A stretch of 64,000 bases of DNA, taken from assembly GCF_000429165.1 (NCBI RefSeq), contig NZ_AUBI01000006.1, forward strand, positions 124,001 through 188,000. Reading direction: 5' to 3'. The position numbers were made by a program, and so were the translations under genes. The notes under the pieces were generated by a model. That model made no database searches. It was not told the origin of the DNA and saw only the letters and a list, made by a program, of their open reading frames with translations. This document shows, one piece after another, positions 1-7,807 of the stretch. Positions within the stretch are counted from its first letter, which is position 1. Each line of letters opens with the position of its first letter. This DNA is from Acetobacter nitrogenifigens DSM 23921 = NBRC 105050. GTDB lineage: Bacteria; Pseudomonadota; Alphaproteobacteria; Acetobacterales; Acetobacteraceae.

Positions 1-533
1 CCTATTGCTGACGTTACCGCTGCGGCATATGAAGTGAGGGAACTCATTGCGGCAGAGAGCGTCGATACTGCAGTCGCGCCGTCGGAGCCGATAAGGTTGG
101 CCAGCGCCGATTTTGTGCCGTTAAGCGGGTTTGGAACTGAGCGTAAGACCTCACATCGTATGTTGTATGGAACAATGTTTCCATTTTCTGTGTATATAGC
201 TTGAAACGACGTGATTATCACTTGCCTAGACAACGCGGCGCCAGCAAATGAAAGCACGTTACCCGACCGCGCCATGGTTTCAAGGGCTTGGGCGCGTGCT
301 ACTGCATTATACCCACGGAAAATGCCACTCCACTCCAAGGGTGCGTCGAAATATCCTTCTAGCGATATAGTCTTGGTTCCGCCGGAACTCCACGAGACTG
401 AGGCGTTCTGAATTCCTCCCCAAGGTAAAAAAGAGGGAACCTCAGTGTCAAGAAAGGCGAAGGAACCGAGGGTAAACGCACGTGCACTTGATAGGGATGC
501 GACAGCCGAGGCCGTCCTCAGGAGATTCGTCAT
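1..533 (-). CDS. Phage tail/baseplate-associated protein, 3' end beyond the window
   Basis: A minus-strand frame opens at ATG 533 and stays open to base 1, giving about 177 residues with no stop, so the C-terminus lies outside the window. Its start overlaps the stop of the preceding gene as ATGA, which suggests translational coupling. Residues around FLDTEVPSFLPWGG and EWSGIFRGYNAVARAQAL resemble a protein often encoded just downstream of the tape measure in contractile-tailed phages, thought to be a baseplate or tail-hub component. That family link is from memory of the pattern. The gene is closer to the rest of the phage in base composition than the AT-rich genes before it. Confidence 0.72.
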   Translation of the reverse strand, partial: MTNLLRTASAVASLSSARAFTLGSFAFLDTEVPSFLPWGGIQNASVSWSSGGTKTISLEGYFDAPLEWSGIFRGYNAVARAQALETMARSGNVLSFAGAALSRQVIITSFQAIYTENGNIVPYNIRCEVLRSVPNPLNGTKSALANLIGSDGATAVSTLSAAMSSLTSYAAAVTSAI

Positions 534-1387
534 GCGTGCCATCCTGGATAACTAGGTACCGCTTGTGGCCATGACAGGGTGGAGTTTGTTGGCGCGGCAG
601 ATAGTCCATTAATCAGATGAGAGGTCACTGCGTCAGCAAATTCGCTTATACTCGGCTGGTAGACTGTTGAAAATTTTTGGTTTTGAAAATTCGAATGTTC
701 CATGTGCATGATTTGTGGAAAATTATAACTATTTCTAAGAAATTCGTGGGAAATTTTAGGATTGATCGTCTTTAGGTCATCTGTTGCCCGTAACTGAGAT
801 GTGCTGTAAGCAAGGGGTTGGTACGGAATCGGAGCGAAATGATCTCGTGTCGTACGTAATTTATTTCTGAAAATAGATGAAAAAATCGATGAGTTCTTCT
901 GTTTTGTGGTGGTAGATTTTTTATATGTCGCACGAGATGCTCGGATTCGTTTAATTACCCTGGGTATCACGGTGAGATGTTTGTCAAAGAGATGAATGGG
1001 AAGTTGAACATTTCTTTTTTGAATAACATAGTCTGCGAAAGATCGTGTTAAAGAAGAGAGATATAAAAATTTTTTTGGAGTCACGTAGTTAATGTTTGAT
1101 TTTTTGTGTGGAATTGAGTGTTTAAATATTTTTATAGAATTCGATTTTTTGTTTTCGAAAAAATTTTTATGTTGAAATTGTAAGTGGTTTTTTTTCAGAA
1201 AAAACGGAGCTTTCTTTAGGGTAGCGTTTTCCTGTGGACGCGCACCCTGTGCAAAATTACTTGTCGTGTAGAGAATGTTTGCGCGTAACTTACTCAGCGT
1301 CGGTATATTTTTTTTGATAAAAATTGAATTGTGTAGGGGGGGGGTAATATTTCTTAGAATGTGAAGAATTTTTTGAATGCGAGCCAT
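530..1387 (-). CDS. AT-rich basic phage protein, probable C-terminal part of the tape measure
   Basis: The frame encodes up to 285 residues rich in Lys, Asn, Ser, Phe and His and ends in an ATGA overlap with the next tail gene. It lies after the tail chaperone and before a tail/baseplate gene, where contractile phages carry the tape measure. The protein does not look like a typical tape measure: it is short and lacks long heptad runs or obvious membrane segments. The ATG at 1387 lies inside the preceding frame, 43 to 51 bases before a run of nine C on the coding strand, so the two frames may encode one protein of about 440 residues joined by a +1 shift there. Function is inferred from position only. 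Confidence 0.5.
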   Translation of the reverse strand: MARIQKILHILRNITPPLHNSIFIKKNIPTLSKLRANILYTTSNFAQGARPQENATLKKAPFFLKKNHLQFQHKNFFENKKSNSIKIFKHSIPHKKSNINYVTPKKFLYLSSLTRSFADYVIQKRNVQLPIHLFDKHLTVIPRVIKRIRASRATYKKSTTTKQKNSSIFSSIFRNKLRTTRDHFAPIPYQPLAYSTSQLRATDDLKTINPKISHEFLRNSYNFPQIMHMEHSNFQNQKFSTVYQPSISEFADAVTSHLINGLSAAPTNSTLSWPQAVPSYPGWHA

Positions 1388-1850
1388 GTTGTCTTGAGTA
1401 TTGGGCGTGGAGAGGTGACAAATGCACGACAGGGGCGGCTTTATAATTTTCGAATTTTCCGAGATATCGAGGATTTTGTGAATGCTGTTTATGGAGAATT
1501 TCCTGAAATGTAGCCTTTTGGAATTTAGTTTTTTTTATATGTTTTTTTTCGAAATTTAAAGAAAATGGAAATGGCTTTGTAATTTGATTTATAGATATTT
1601 TTGATTTTTGTAATGATTGGCGGGCGATATTTGCGTCGCGTGCCTGTTTTTGATATCTTGCTACTGTTTTCACTTTAGGGTAAATGAAAATTTCCCGTAA
1701 TTTTGCACTATGTAAGATATTAAATTTACTGTTAGATTGTTTTTGTATGATTTTTTGCAATATAGTTGAAGAGTCATTATGAAAAAAAGCTAAATTATTT
1801 TTAAAATTTCTGTTGAGGTCGCGAGGTCTAGAAAATTTAATTGAAGACAC
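1290..1850 (-). CDS. AT-rich phage protein, probable N-terminal part of the tape measure
   Basis: The frame runs from a GTG at 1850 and encodes 186 Lys/Asn/Gln-rich residues. The upstream GAGGTC could serve as a ribosome binding site. It ends at 1290, overlapping the following frame by 98 bases, with a nine-base C run inside the overlap. One base fewer in that run, or a +1 slip at CCC-CCT, would continue the protein into the next frame. The start region sits in a perfect 15-base inverted repeat that could hide the ribosome binding site. Two long open frames in such AT-rich DNA are unlikely by chance, so I take it as coding, but no domain is recognised. Confidence 0.48.
   Translation of the reverse strand: MSSIKFSRPRDLNRNFKNNLAFFHNDSSTILQKIIQKQSNSKFNILHSAKLREIFIYPKVKTVARYQKQARDANIARQSLQKSKISINQITKPFPFSLNFEKKHIKKTKFQKATFQEILHKQHSQNPRYLGKFENYKAAPVVHLSPLHAQYSRQHGSHSKNSSHSKKYYPPPTQFNFYQKKYTDAE
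1336..1344 (-). other. Nine-base homopolymer at a frame switch
   Basis: The coding strand has nine consecutive C between two overlapping frames. The upstream frame reads TAC CCC CCC CCT ACA; the downstream frame reads ACC CCC CCC CTA. The change needs a +1 shift or loss of one C. Programmed +1 shifting at proline CCC-U is known in some tail genes, for example in Listeria phage PSA. A sequencing or assembly error, or decay of the prophage, would look the same. Confidence 0.55.
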
Positions 1851-1869
1851 AGTTTAGACCTCGCGACCT
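1816..1869. repeat. Perfect 15-base inverted repeat around a start codon
   Basis: The arms AGGTCGCGAGGTCTA (1816-1830) and TAGACCTCGCGACCT (1855-1869) are exact reverse complements with a 24-base spacer. Each arm also contains AGGTC twice as a direct repeat around GCG. On the minus strand the right arm contains the likely ribosome binding site of the gene starting at 1850, and the left arm lies inside its first codons, so an RNA hairpin could block translation. A protein-binding or recombination site is also possible. The arms are GC-rich in an otherwise AT-rich stretch. Confidence 0.7.
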
Positions 1870-1976
1870 GTAATATTAGTACAAATTGAATTATTGTCGG
1901 GGTAAGATAATTTTTCCATGAATGAAATATTATTTCATATATTTATCAATAAATTTATATGACACAAGAAAATGCG

Positions 1977-2479
1977 CTAAGTGCCTGCGCCGTCTGCCCA
2001 TGTGCCGCTCTCCCAATTATAAACCCCTCCGTCCAGTTGACCTGCAACCACTAACGCGGCGGCGCGCAATCGTGGGTCCCAAGTGCAGATCACGTCATAG
2101 GGAACATTAGCACGCAACAGACCCATGAGCGTGGACAAGGACGGAGAGTTTGTCAGTTTTTTATTTCATCTTTTATTTTCGAATCGCAGGTTGAGCCGAG
2201 AGAGTCAATGTGATTGTGCAACGCGTCGAGTCCCTCGCTTCCGATCTGATTAGCAAGATCTCGGATCGTGGCATGATTGCGAGGAAACGGTACGGGAATT
2301 CCATCGATTGCGCGTATTGAGCACCATGTTTGGGCTACGCTTATATACGCCTGATTTTGTGCCCCGTCACCGCATGCGAGCAAAAGATCCAGGATTTCTC
2401 CCGGGTTTAACTCCCTATACTCCAGCTTTGTTCCTTTAGTGGTTGTGAGTATAACAACTTCTTTATGAGTGAAGGGCAC
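1977..2479 (-). CDS. Tail assembly chaperone, long form made by -1 frameshift
   Basis: This is the predicted G-T-type product of the chaperone gene. The zero frame reads through residue 107 (Lys) to the heptamer A AAA AAC at 2162-2156, immediately before its TGA stop. A -1 slip gives AAA AAA CTG ACA AAC and continues for about 59 codons to TAG at 1977, for a total near 167 residues. The extension is clearly protein-like (NVPYDVICTWDPRL, GGVYNWESGTW). In lambda-like and many contractile phages the short and long forms coat the tape measure during tail assembly. The site, the open -1 frame and the gene position all agree. Confidence 0.78.
2153..2479 (-). CDS. Tail assembly chaperone, short form
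   Basis: The 108-residue protein starts two bases after the tail tube stop codon and ends at TGA 2153, directly after a slippery heptamer. It resembles small gpG-like chaperones that follow the tube gene: a short acidic N-terminus (TTTKGTKLEYRELNPGE), then a helical region. By analogy it would bind the tape measure and recruit tube subunits. Most ribosomes should stop here and yield this form, with a minority entering the -1 frame. The assignment rests mainly on gene order and the frameshift signal. Confidence 0.7.
   Translation of the reverse strand: MPFTHKEVVILTTTKGTKLEYRELNPGEILDLLLACGDGAQNQAYISVAQTWCSIRAIDGIPVPFPRNHATIRDLANQIGSEGLDALHNHIDSLGSTCDSKIKDEIKN
2156..2162 (-). promoter_or_regulatory. 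-1 programmed frameshift heptamer A AAA AAC
   Basis: On the coding strand the zero-frame codons are ATA AAA AAC TGA. The X XXY YYZ heptamer A AAA AAC overlaps the last two sense codons before the stop, so both tRNAs can re-pair after slipping back one base. The -1 frame then stays open to 1977. The stop directly after the heptamer may itself act as a pausing signal. I did not identify a convincing downstream pseudoknot by eye. Confidence 0.8.
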
Positions 2480-2481
2480 GG

Positions 2482-2907
2482 TTAAATCTCGCGACGTTGG
2501 CTTGCGAAAAATGTTACTGTTTGCGTAACTATATTTTCCGCCTGAAACGAACCAGCGTTAGTAAATGTTAACGCTATTCCACTATATTCATATTTTGATG
2601 TTGTTCCATCTGATTCCTGAATGTAGCAGTAAAGAACGCCAGAAGAAATCGAATTGGCGTTCCAGTAAGCGAGTTCATCCGCATCGAATAATTTATCAAG
2701 AGCCGAATTTCCGCGATCGACCGTAAATGAACCGCGCCACCCGGCTGGTGTGCTGAATTCGACTGGCGGCTTGTTAAGGGGGTTTGTTCGTTGTCGACGA
2801 CTTTCTTGTTGCACAGAAAAATTTACAACATCTTGCAGGTCGATACGTTCACCGTTCCAAATTAGAACGATCGATCCTTGACGGCCGATTGTGTAGGGAG
2901 TGCTCAT
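2482..2907 (-). CDS. Phage tail tube protein
   Basis: The 141-residue protein follows the sheath gene with an ATGA overlap, the usual sheath-tube order of contractile phages. It is beta-rich and has the small-tube pattern: an early IVLIWNGERIDL strand, a central GWRGSFTVDRGN, and a C-terminal FQAENIVTQTVTFFASQRREI. The length fits a single-domain tube subunit. It should form the inner tube that is pushed through the envelope when the sheath contracts. No unusual feature is seen. Confidence 0.8.
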   Translation of the reverse strand: MSTPYTIGRQGSIVLIWNGERIDLQDVVNFSVQQESRRQRTNPLNKPPVEFSTPAGWRGSFTVDRGNSALDKLFDADELAYWNANSISSGVLYCYIQESDGTTSKYEYSGIALTFTNAGSFQAENIVTQTVTFFASQRREI

Positions 2908-4469
2908 GTATTCGCGGTGACAGTAACGTCAGCGCCTCCATTTATATTGAGAATAAATTTTCTATTGACACCGAAATATGTTACGCTGACGTCAGCTTGA
3001 AGATAGCCAAGAGCGATTCTTGATTGCGGGTTATTTTTTGTCGAACAGGTTACAGAGTACGCAGCATTGCCAGACGCGGTTCCAATAATGCCTTGACTTT
3101 GAAGGTCGGAAAGAAAACCCGTAAGCGTTGCATCAATGTTTGAAAATAAGGTCGAAGAAATTGGTTGTCCGACATAAACACCCATTCCAGATGCCACCGT
3201 GCCAGCGATGAAATTTGTCACACGTGTATATTCATCTCCGTCAATCTCTGCGTTGCTCGACACATTGAAGCCACCCCGTACACACCAGTAACTGCCACCA
3301 GGCGCGGGATTGCAGACAACGTCCAGCCCGTTCTGGAACAAAGAGGTCAATTCGGCAGATGAGTAGGTTGTTACTTGTCCCGTGCTTGTGAGTCCAGATT
3401 TCTGACTGCCTATTACGCCGTAAATTTGTTTGTTGAGGCTCGGAAGTTGCGGTGAGAGGCAAGATAGACATCCTGCGACGAAGCCCTGAGCCGGAACTAG
3501 GCGAGTAACTGCGTTTTCGGTGTCATACCAGTACAGCCAGTCGCCAAACATAACTTTTAGCGCATAAGAATCGACTCCGGCGGAGGTCCGTGTAGACACG
3601 GCATTGTTTATTGTGTCGCCAGATGGGCCGGAGGTTATCATATATACCCCCTCCTGAACGCCGAATGAGGCTTGTGTTGACCATGTTGTGGCGTCTGTGA
3701 CGCCGGCAAGGACGCCGAGGCTGCATTTTTGTCCCCGGAGCGCGTACATTCCTGTGCGTTTGAGGTCGTCAGAACCAATCAACGTTGCGGCGGTTACGCC
3801 GGAGGTTCCATCAGAGCCGTTCATGAGATATTGGTCCGTAATGACCGTCGGGGACACGCTTGTCCCGGTTCCCAGTGAGGCGACGACAAGGGTGCTGGGA
3901 CCTCGTGTGGCTGACTGGCCGCTGTTGATCGCAGCCACGACCGCAGCCCAAAAACTGGCGTTGCCCCCTTCTGTCGAGAGATTATCGAATGATTCAGGAA
4001 CGGCGTTGGGCATTTGGACAACCAGCTTCCAGGTGCCGGGTGCTGAGCCGGCAGTTAACGCCACGCTGATAGTGTTGCCTGCTGAACCGGTGTAAGCGGC
4101 CGACAGCATCATGGGATAACTTGACGACGTGATGTCGTATTGCAAAGCGTATGTTGCTGCGACATCTGTGCCGTCTGTAACACGCACGCCTACAAAGCTG
4201 CTGGCGCCCTGAACGATAGCAACTGAGACGGGGGTAGCTAGGTCATAGGATGTCTGCTGCATAGGACCGAACAGGACGAAACGCTCCTGAGAGGTCCCGA
4301 AGGTGCAGGGAGCGTTGACTGGGCCCCAGGAGGCTGTTCCAACGACGCCTATAGTGTTGGTGCCGACGCCGGCCAGAGAGGTAGCTCCAGCCGTTTGAAT
4401 CTGAACGTAGAGGTCGGGTACGGACAACGAAGCGGTGTTTAGTTCACCGCTTTGAGATATGGTCGCCAT
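2904..4469 (-). CDS. Phage tail sheath protein
   Basis: The 521-residue protein matches contractile tail sheaths. It has an N-terminal VPDLYVQIQTAGATSLAGVGTNTIGVVGTA-type segment (split here as VPDLYVQI and TIGVVGTASWGPVN), a long variable insertion near residues 100-230, and a C-terminal part with VTNFIAGTVASGMGVYVGQP, FLSDLQSQGIIG and SVTYFGVNRKFILNI that makes subunit contacts. It starts at 4469 in a TAATG overlap with a 58-residue gene and ends in an ATGA overlap with the tube gene. It marks this prophage as a myovirus-type element. Confidence 0.9.
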   Translation of the reverse strand: MATISQSGELNTASLSVPDLYVQIQTAGATSLAGVGTNTIGVVGTASWGPVNAPCTFGTSQERFVLFGPMQQTSYDLATPVSVAIVQGASSFVGVRVTDGTDVAATYALQYDITSSSYPMMLSAAYTGSAGNTISVALTAGSAPGTWKLVVQMPNAVPESFDNLSTEGGNASFWAAVVAAINSGQSATRGPSTLVVASLGTGTSVSPTVITDQYLMNGSDGTSGVTAATLIGSDDLKRTGMYALRGQKCSLGVLAGVTDATTWSTQASFGVQEGVYMITSGPSGDTINNAVSTRTSAGVDSYALKVMFGDWLYWYDTENAVTRLVPAQGFVAGCLSCLSPQLPSLNKQIYGVIGSQKSGLTSTGQVTTYSSAELTSLFQNGLDVVCNPAPGGSYWCVRGGFNVSSNAEIDGDEYTRVTNFIAGTVASGMGVYVGQPISSTLFSNIDATLTGFLSDLQSQGIIGTASGNAAYSVTCSTKNNPQSRIALGYLQADVSVTYFGVNRKFILNINGGADVTVTANT

Positions 4470-4645
4470 TAAATCGACGCCTTTTCTTCGGGAATAGAGT
4501 CGGTCTGTGGGACAGTGATGGTGATTTGCCGAACGTAACCTGCTTGACTCGATGAGAGGATATCTTCAATTGCATTTGGAGATGAAATTAATTGACCCTT
4601 TTTGTAGGATGAAAATGGCGTTGTCACTACGAGGAAGTTATTCAT
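4469..4645 (-). CDS. Small conserved-position phage protein, 58 residues
   Basis: A short frame from ATG 4645 encodes MNNFLVVTTPFSSYKKGQ followed by 40 more residues and stops in a TAATG overlap with the sheath start. The overlap and its place between tail terminator and sheath support a real gene, since small proteins are often found there in contractile phages. The sequence looks like a short beta-strand protein with an acidic tail (TDSIPEEKASI). No function can be assigned. It may couple sheath translation to upstream translation. Confidence 0.7.
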   Translation of the reverse strand: MNNFLVVTTPFSSYKKGQLISSPNAIEDILSSSQAGYVRQITITVPQTDSIPEEKASI

Positions 4646-4696
4646 TCCTTCCTTATCCTTTCTATATCGTTACGATATGTAGATTTAATTCACGCG

Positions 4697-6628
4697 TTAT
4701 GTGATGATAGGTAGCAATGGATAAAGTGTTTCCTGTTCTAATTTTTGTATAGCTGACCCTAAGGCGGAAACACGTTCGTCATTCGATCCCGATGCTAAAT
4801 ATGTTGGTGCAATCCAACCGCCTTCGGCGAATTCATTCCATGCATAGAGAAGTCCCGCGCCGCATGTAGCGGATGAAGTTGATTGAATGAAATCCGCCAT
4901 GTTCGCAACATGAGCGGCGAGTGCGTCGGCGGTCGCCGTTTCATAGTAATCTTCAAGACTAAGACTCGGATCGAGAGGATAGAATGCTTGCGGATTTTTT
5001 ATGAGCGGGCGTTGATCCCAACCGGCCATAGCGGTGGGCATCATTGGAAATCCGGACGCCGCTCGCGCGCTCCAATCTGCCTCTGCGGCCGCGGCTAGCG
5101 ACGAATACGGTTGCGTCGCGCCGTTAAGTCGCGGCGTACAATATGCGCCGGACGCATCGGCGCCGACTGAATTTGCGGCGGTTGTGTTGTCATAATCTTG
5201 AAACGCAGCCCCAGAGAGGTATACTATGTAAGGGTCTTTCCCTGTGCCCTGGCTAACTCTGCTTCGAATGTAAGATACAGCCCCGTTTAATCCAGAGGGT
5301 AGCCCGCTAAGTTGAGCGCTGTTTGCGTCCAGCATCAAATACAGCGGTCTTCCGTCAAGCACAGTAAAGTAAAAATCGTCCGACATCAGATCGATATCAC
5401 GGTGCAGTGTTGCGCTATATCCATCGACCCCACTTGGGTCGCTCCAGTTAGAGGACTGACCAAGCATGCAAAACTGCAAATTTCCTCTTTTTTCGCTGGA
5501 AAGATACAGAGAGAGAGCTGAACTCAATGTATTCGATGGCGAATAAGAGTCAAACGCCCAAAACGACAGCCCGGCTGATAGTGCAGCCATGATTTCCTGA
5601 TCGATAGAGTCCTGGGTCGAGGTCGGCCACATAACAGAGCCATCTGTCGTTACGGACGCGTTTGCAGGCCAGCGATATTCCCATTGTTCGTCGGATAGCG
5701 CTGCCGCACATTGTTGATCAATCGTGTTTGCCATATCGTACCACGCGTCAAAGCGAATGGCGCCGATAGGGGAAGCTTTGGGCGGAGTGTATGTGCCCAA
5801 AACCCCAAAGGCCCATGCGTCGTTAACTACGCCGACAGGCCATAGAGTGGGCGCTACGGACTGCGTCTCAGTCCAGCCGTATTCAAACGTCCATATCAAA
5901 TCAAGGCGGTATAGACCTTGATTTAAACTGGCGTCAATTGCATCACGTTTGATAAATTTCAAGGGCCCGCAATCGACGTCAGGCAGTAGGTCGCCCCCGG
6001 TTAACAGGGCGGTCATCACACTGCTCTCTAGCGTGTCACGGTAGGCAATTGAAGGTGCGAATAAGGAGACGCAAAATCCGTCTTCGACGCGACACAGCTC
6101 CCGCTCTATAGAAATATTGCTGGCGGTTTTTGCATAAAATGTCCGCGCAGAAGAGTTCAATAGGGAGGCGCCTGTGGTTGTAATGGTCGAGTGACCGACC
6201 GCCTGGATTTGTGCGCCAATTTTCTGAGCGATGAGGGTTGCGGTATCGCCGATCGATACATGCACGGGATAAGCCACGTCGTCTATGACTGCGCCCGCCA
6301 CTCCGCTTGCAGAGGCGATACCATTGAACTGCAATACTCCGCTTGATGTTTTTGCTGTAATCCCGATATCACTTTGCACACGGCAGGGGGTCCAACTTTG
6401 GCCATACCGCGTTTTGTCACGAGCCATCCCGGATTTCTGATTGACCGTGATCCACGCAATTGCAGATTTGGCCGTCAAATCTACGTTCAACTCTACCGCC
6501 GGCGGCCATCCGCGAGCGATTTTGACGTCAAAACCGAAGATGCTTCCGCCGGACGACTCGTTTGGATATATGAATGAGGCAATTTTTGCAGCCAGAGACT
6601 GTTCGATATCAGGGGTAGTGATTGTCAT
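4697..6628 (-). CDS. Tail protein fused to a GH99/WbsX-like TIM-barrel domain
   Basis: The 643-residue protein appears to have two parts. Residues 1-280 resemble a phage tail or head-tail protein (EQSLAAKIASFIYPN, RGWP, DKTRYGQSW). Residues about 289-635 look like a TIM-barrel glycosidase of the GH99/WbsX type: IRFDAWYDM at the first strand, FWAFDSYSP near 356, PTAMAGWDQRP near 531, and YAWNEFAEGGWIAPT near 595 with candidate acids Glu599 and Glu603. Such a domain on a virion could cut host surface polysaccharide. The N-terminal start overlaps the preceding gene as ATGA. The fold assignment is by motif recognition; substrate is unknown. Confidence 0.65.
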   Translation of the reverse strand: MTITTPDIEQSLAAKIASFIYPNESSGGSIFGFDVKIARGWPPAVELNVDLTAKSAIAWITVNQKSGMARDKTRYGQSWTPCRVQSDIGITAKTSSGVLQFNGIASASGVAGAVIDDVAYPVHVSIGDTATLIAQKIGAQIQAVGHSTITTTGASLLNSSARTFYAKTASNISIERELCRVEDGFCVSLFAPSIAYRDTLESSVMTALLTGGDLLPDVDCGPLKFIKRDAIDASLNQGLYRLDLIWTFEYGWTETQSVAPTLWPVGVVNDAWAFGVLGTYTPPKASPIGAIRFDAWYDMANTIDQQCAAALSDEQWEYRWPANASVTTDGSVMWPTSTQDSIDQEIMAALSAGLSFWAFDSYSPSNTLSSALSLYLSSEKRGNLQFCMLGQSSNWSDPSGVDGYSATLHRDIDLMSDDFYFTVLDGRPLYLMLDANSAQLSGLPSGLNGAVSYIRSRVSQGTGKDPYIVYLSGAAFQDYDNTTAANSVGADASGAYCTPRLNGATQPYSSLAAAAEADWSARAASGFPMMPTAMAGWDQRPLIKNPQAFYPLDPSLSLEDYYETATADALAAHVANMADFIQSTSSATCGAGLLYAWNEFAEGGWIAPTYLASGSNDERVSALGSAIQKLEQETLYPLLPIIT

Positions 6629-7305
6629 AATTGGTCGATTTCAAGATCTGCACGCAGGCCGTAAGGAGAGTATTCTACTCCGGAAATGTGGTAACTTAAA
6701 CCGAAGTTATCGCGAACGCGCAATCCACTTTTTACCTCTATTGTCGGAATGTTTGGCATTAAAAGTGAGTATGCCTGAGCCGGGAGGTCGGTGGGTAACC
6801 TGGCGGCAGGTGGTTTTCCTGAGTGTTTTGCTAAGAGGGAAACTGGCCAATTTTCGGCTATCATAGTATCAGCGCGGAATACGGGGCCTTGAGGAACTGT
6901 GAGTCCAACTGTCTTTTCGTTTGTGGGCGAGTCGCAACACCATAGCGATATCGTCGCATTCGTCAGCGTGACAAGGATTGCACGTGCTGATTCGCAGCGG
7001 CAAACAAAGTAAGTATCTTGCAAATAATTTTGCGCGGTTGGCGTCGAATTTGTGACCAGATAATCGCCTGGTATTATGCCGGAGTTATCTGGCGCAGCAT
7101 ACCGGAACGCGTGTCCCCATGGTGCGGGAGTTTTGAAGGCAAAGTTTGGTGTGTCGTCAAAAATGCAAAAAAAATCGCCGACCGGGTCATTGTCTAAGGG
7201 GGATTGCGAAGAGATTGACCTGTATTGTAAAGTTGGAGCGCCGCATGCTTGGGATGCTTTTTGAAACCCTAGGGCTATCCTGTTTTGTAGGCGGAAAATA
7301 TCCAT
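6625..7305 (-). CDS. Phage head-tail connector or tail completion protein
   Basis: The 226-residue protein has no domain I can name with certainty. Its start overlaps the stop of the preceding gene (TAATG) and its stop overlaps the next start (ATGA), so it belongs to the structural operon. An N-terminal LQNRIALGFQKASQACGAP helix followed by a strand-rich middle (GDYLVTNSTPTAQNYLQDTYFVC) resembles proteins between capsid and tail terminator in other alphaproteobacterial prophages. A role at the head-tail junction is inferred from position. Confidence 0.55.
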   Translation of the reverse strand: MDIFRLQNRIALGFQKASQACGAPTLQYRSISSQSPLDNDPVGDFFCIFDDTPNFAFKTPAPWGHAFRYAAPDNSGIIPGDYLVTNSTPTAQNYLQDTYFVCRCESARAILVTLTNATISLWCCDSPTNEKTVGLTVPQGPVFRADTMIAENWPVSLLAKHSGKPPAARLPTDLPAQAYSLLMPNIPTIEVKSGLRVRDNFGLSYHISGVEYSPYGLRADLEIDQL

Positions 7306-7703
7306 TAAACGGTCAATCGAACTGAAAATGTGGGTCTGCCTGGCCCAGGAGGGACGCCTAGAAATTGGACCAACTCCAACCTCTGCTGATTATATAAGTC
7401 GACGCGATCTTTCACTTCATCTTTGTTACGAGTCCAAATAGCAGCTTTGTCGGTGTCTATTTGATTGGCCGCGCCAGAAGGTCCCGTCTCAAGAGCAACC
7501 AGAGTGGAAAGCATACTTCTGACGACTGAAATTTCTGACATGGTTAGGTTTGTGAGCCGAAATTCAAGTTGGCCATAGTGATCGAAAAACCGCCACGAAG
7601 AAAATCCGGCGTCGCCGCCTCCGAAGACCGGATACCAGCAGTATCGACGAACATTGACTCGCTCAATGTCGGTCAGGGCATTTGAGTTGGATGTTCCGCT
7701 CAT
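7305..7703 (-). CDS. Hypothetical phage head-tail adaptor, 132 residues
   Basis: The protein opens with MSGTSNSNALTDIERVNVRRY and has YCWYPVFGGGDAGFSSWRFF near the N-terminus, then a helical stretch with LSEI-like and DLYNQQRLELVQFLG segments. The gene lies between the major capsid and the connector-like gene, where head-tail adaptors are found. It follows about 100 bases of AT-rich noncoding DNA after the capsid gene and ends in a TAATG overlap. No catalytic motif is visible. Confidence 0.55.
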   Translation of the reverse strand: MSGTSNSNALTDIERVNVRRYCWYPVFGGGDAGFSSWRFFDHYGQLEFRLTNLTMSEISVVRSMLSTLVALETGPSGAANQIDTDKAAIWTRNKDEVKDRVDLYNQQRLELVQFLGVPPGPGRPTFSVRLTV

Positions 7704-7807
7704 AGGTTATACCCTGACATGCTGTTTTTTATTCGATCACGAGAATTGTAACAATATTTTATTTAAAATCGGTCAGGTATTTAAAATTCAAAAGTGGTGT
7801 ATCTAAA

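Noticed and set aside
1922..2110. A plus-strand frame opposite the tail chaperone extension
   Set aside because: It is the antisense of the -1 frame extension, which has better support on the minus strand.
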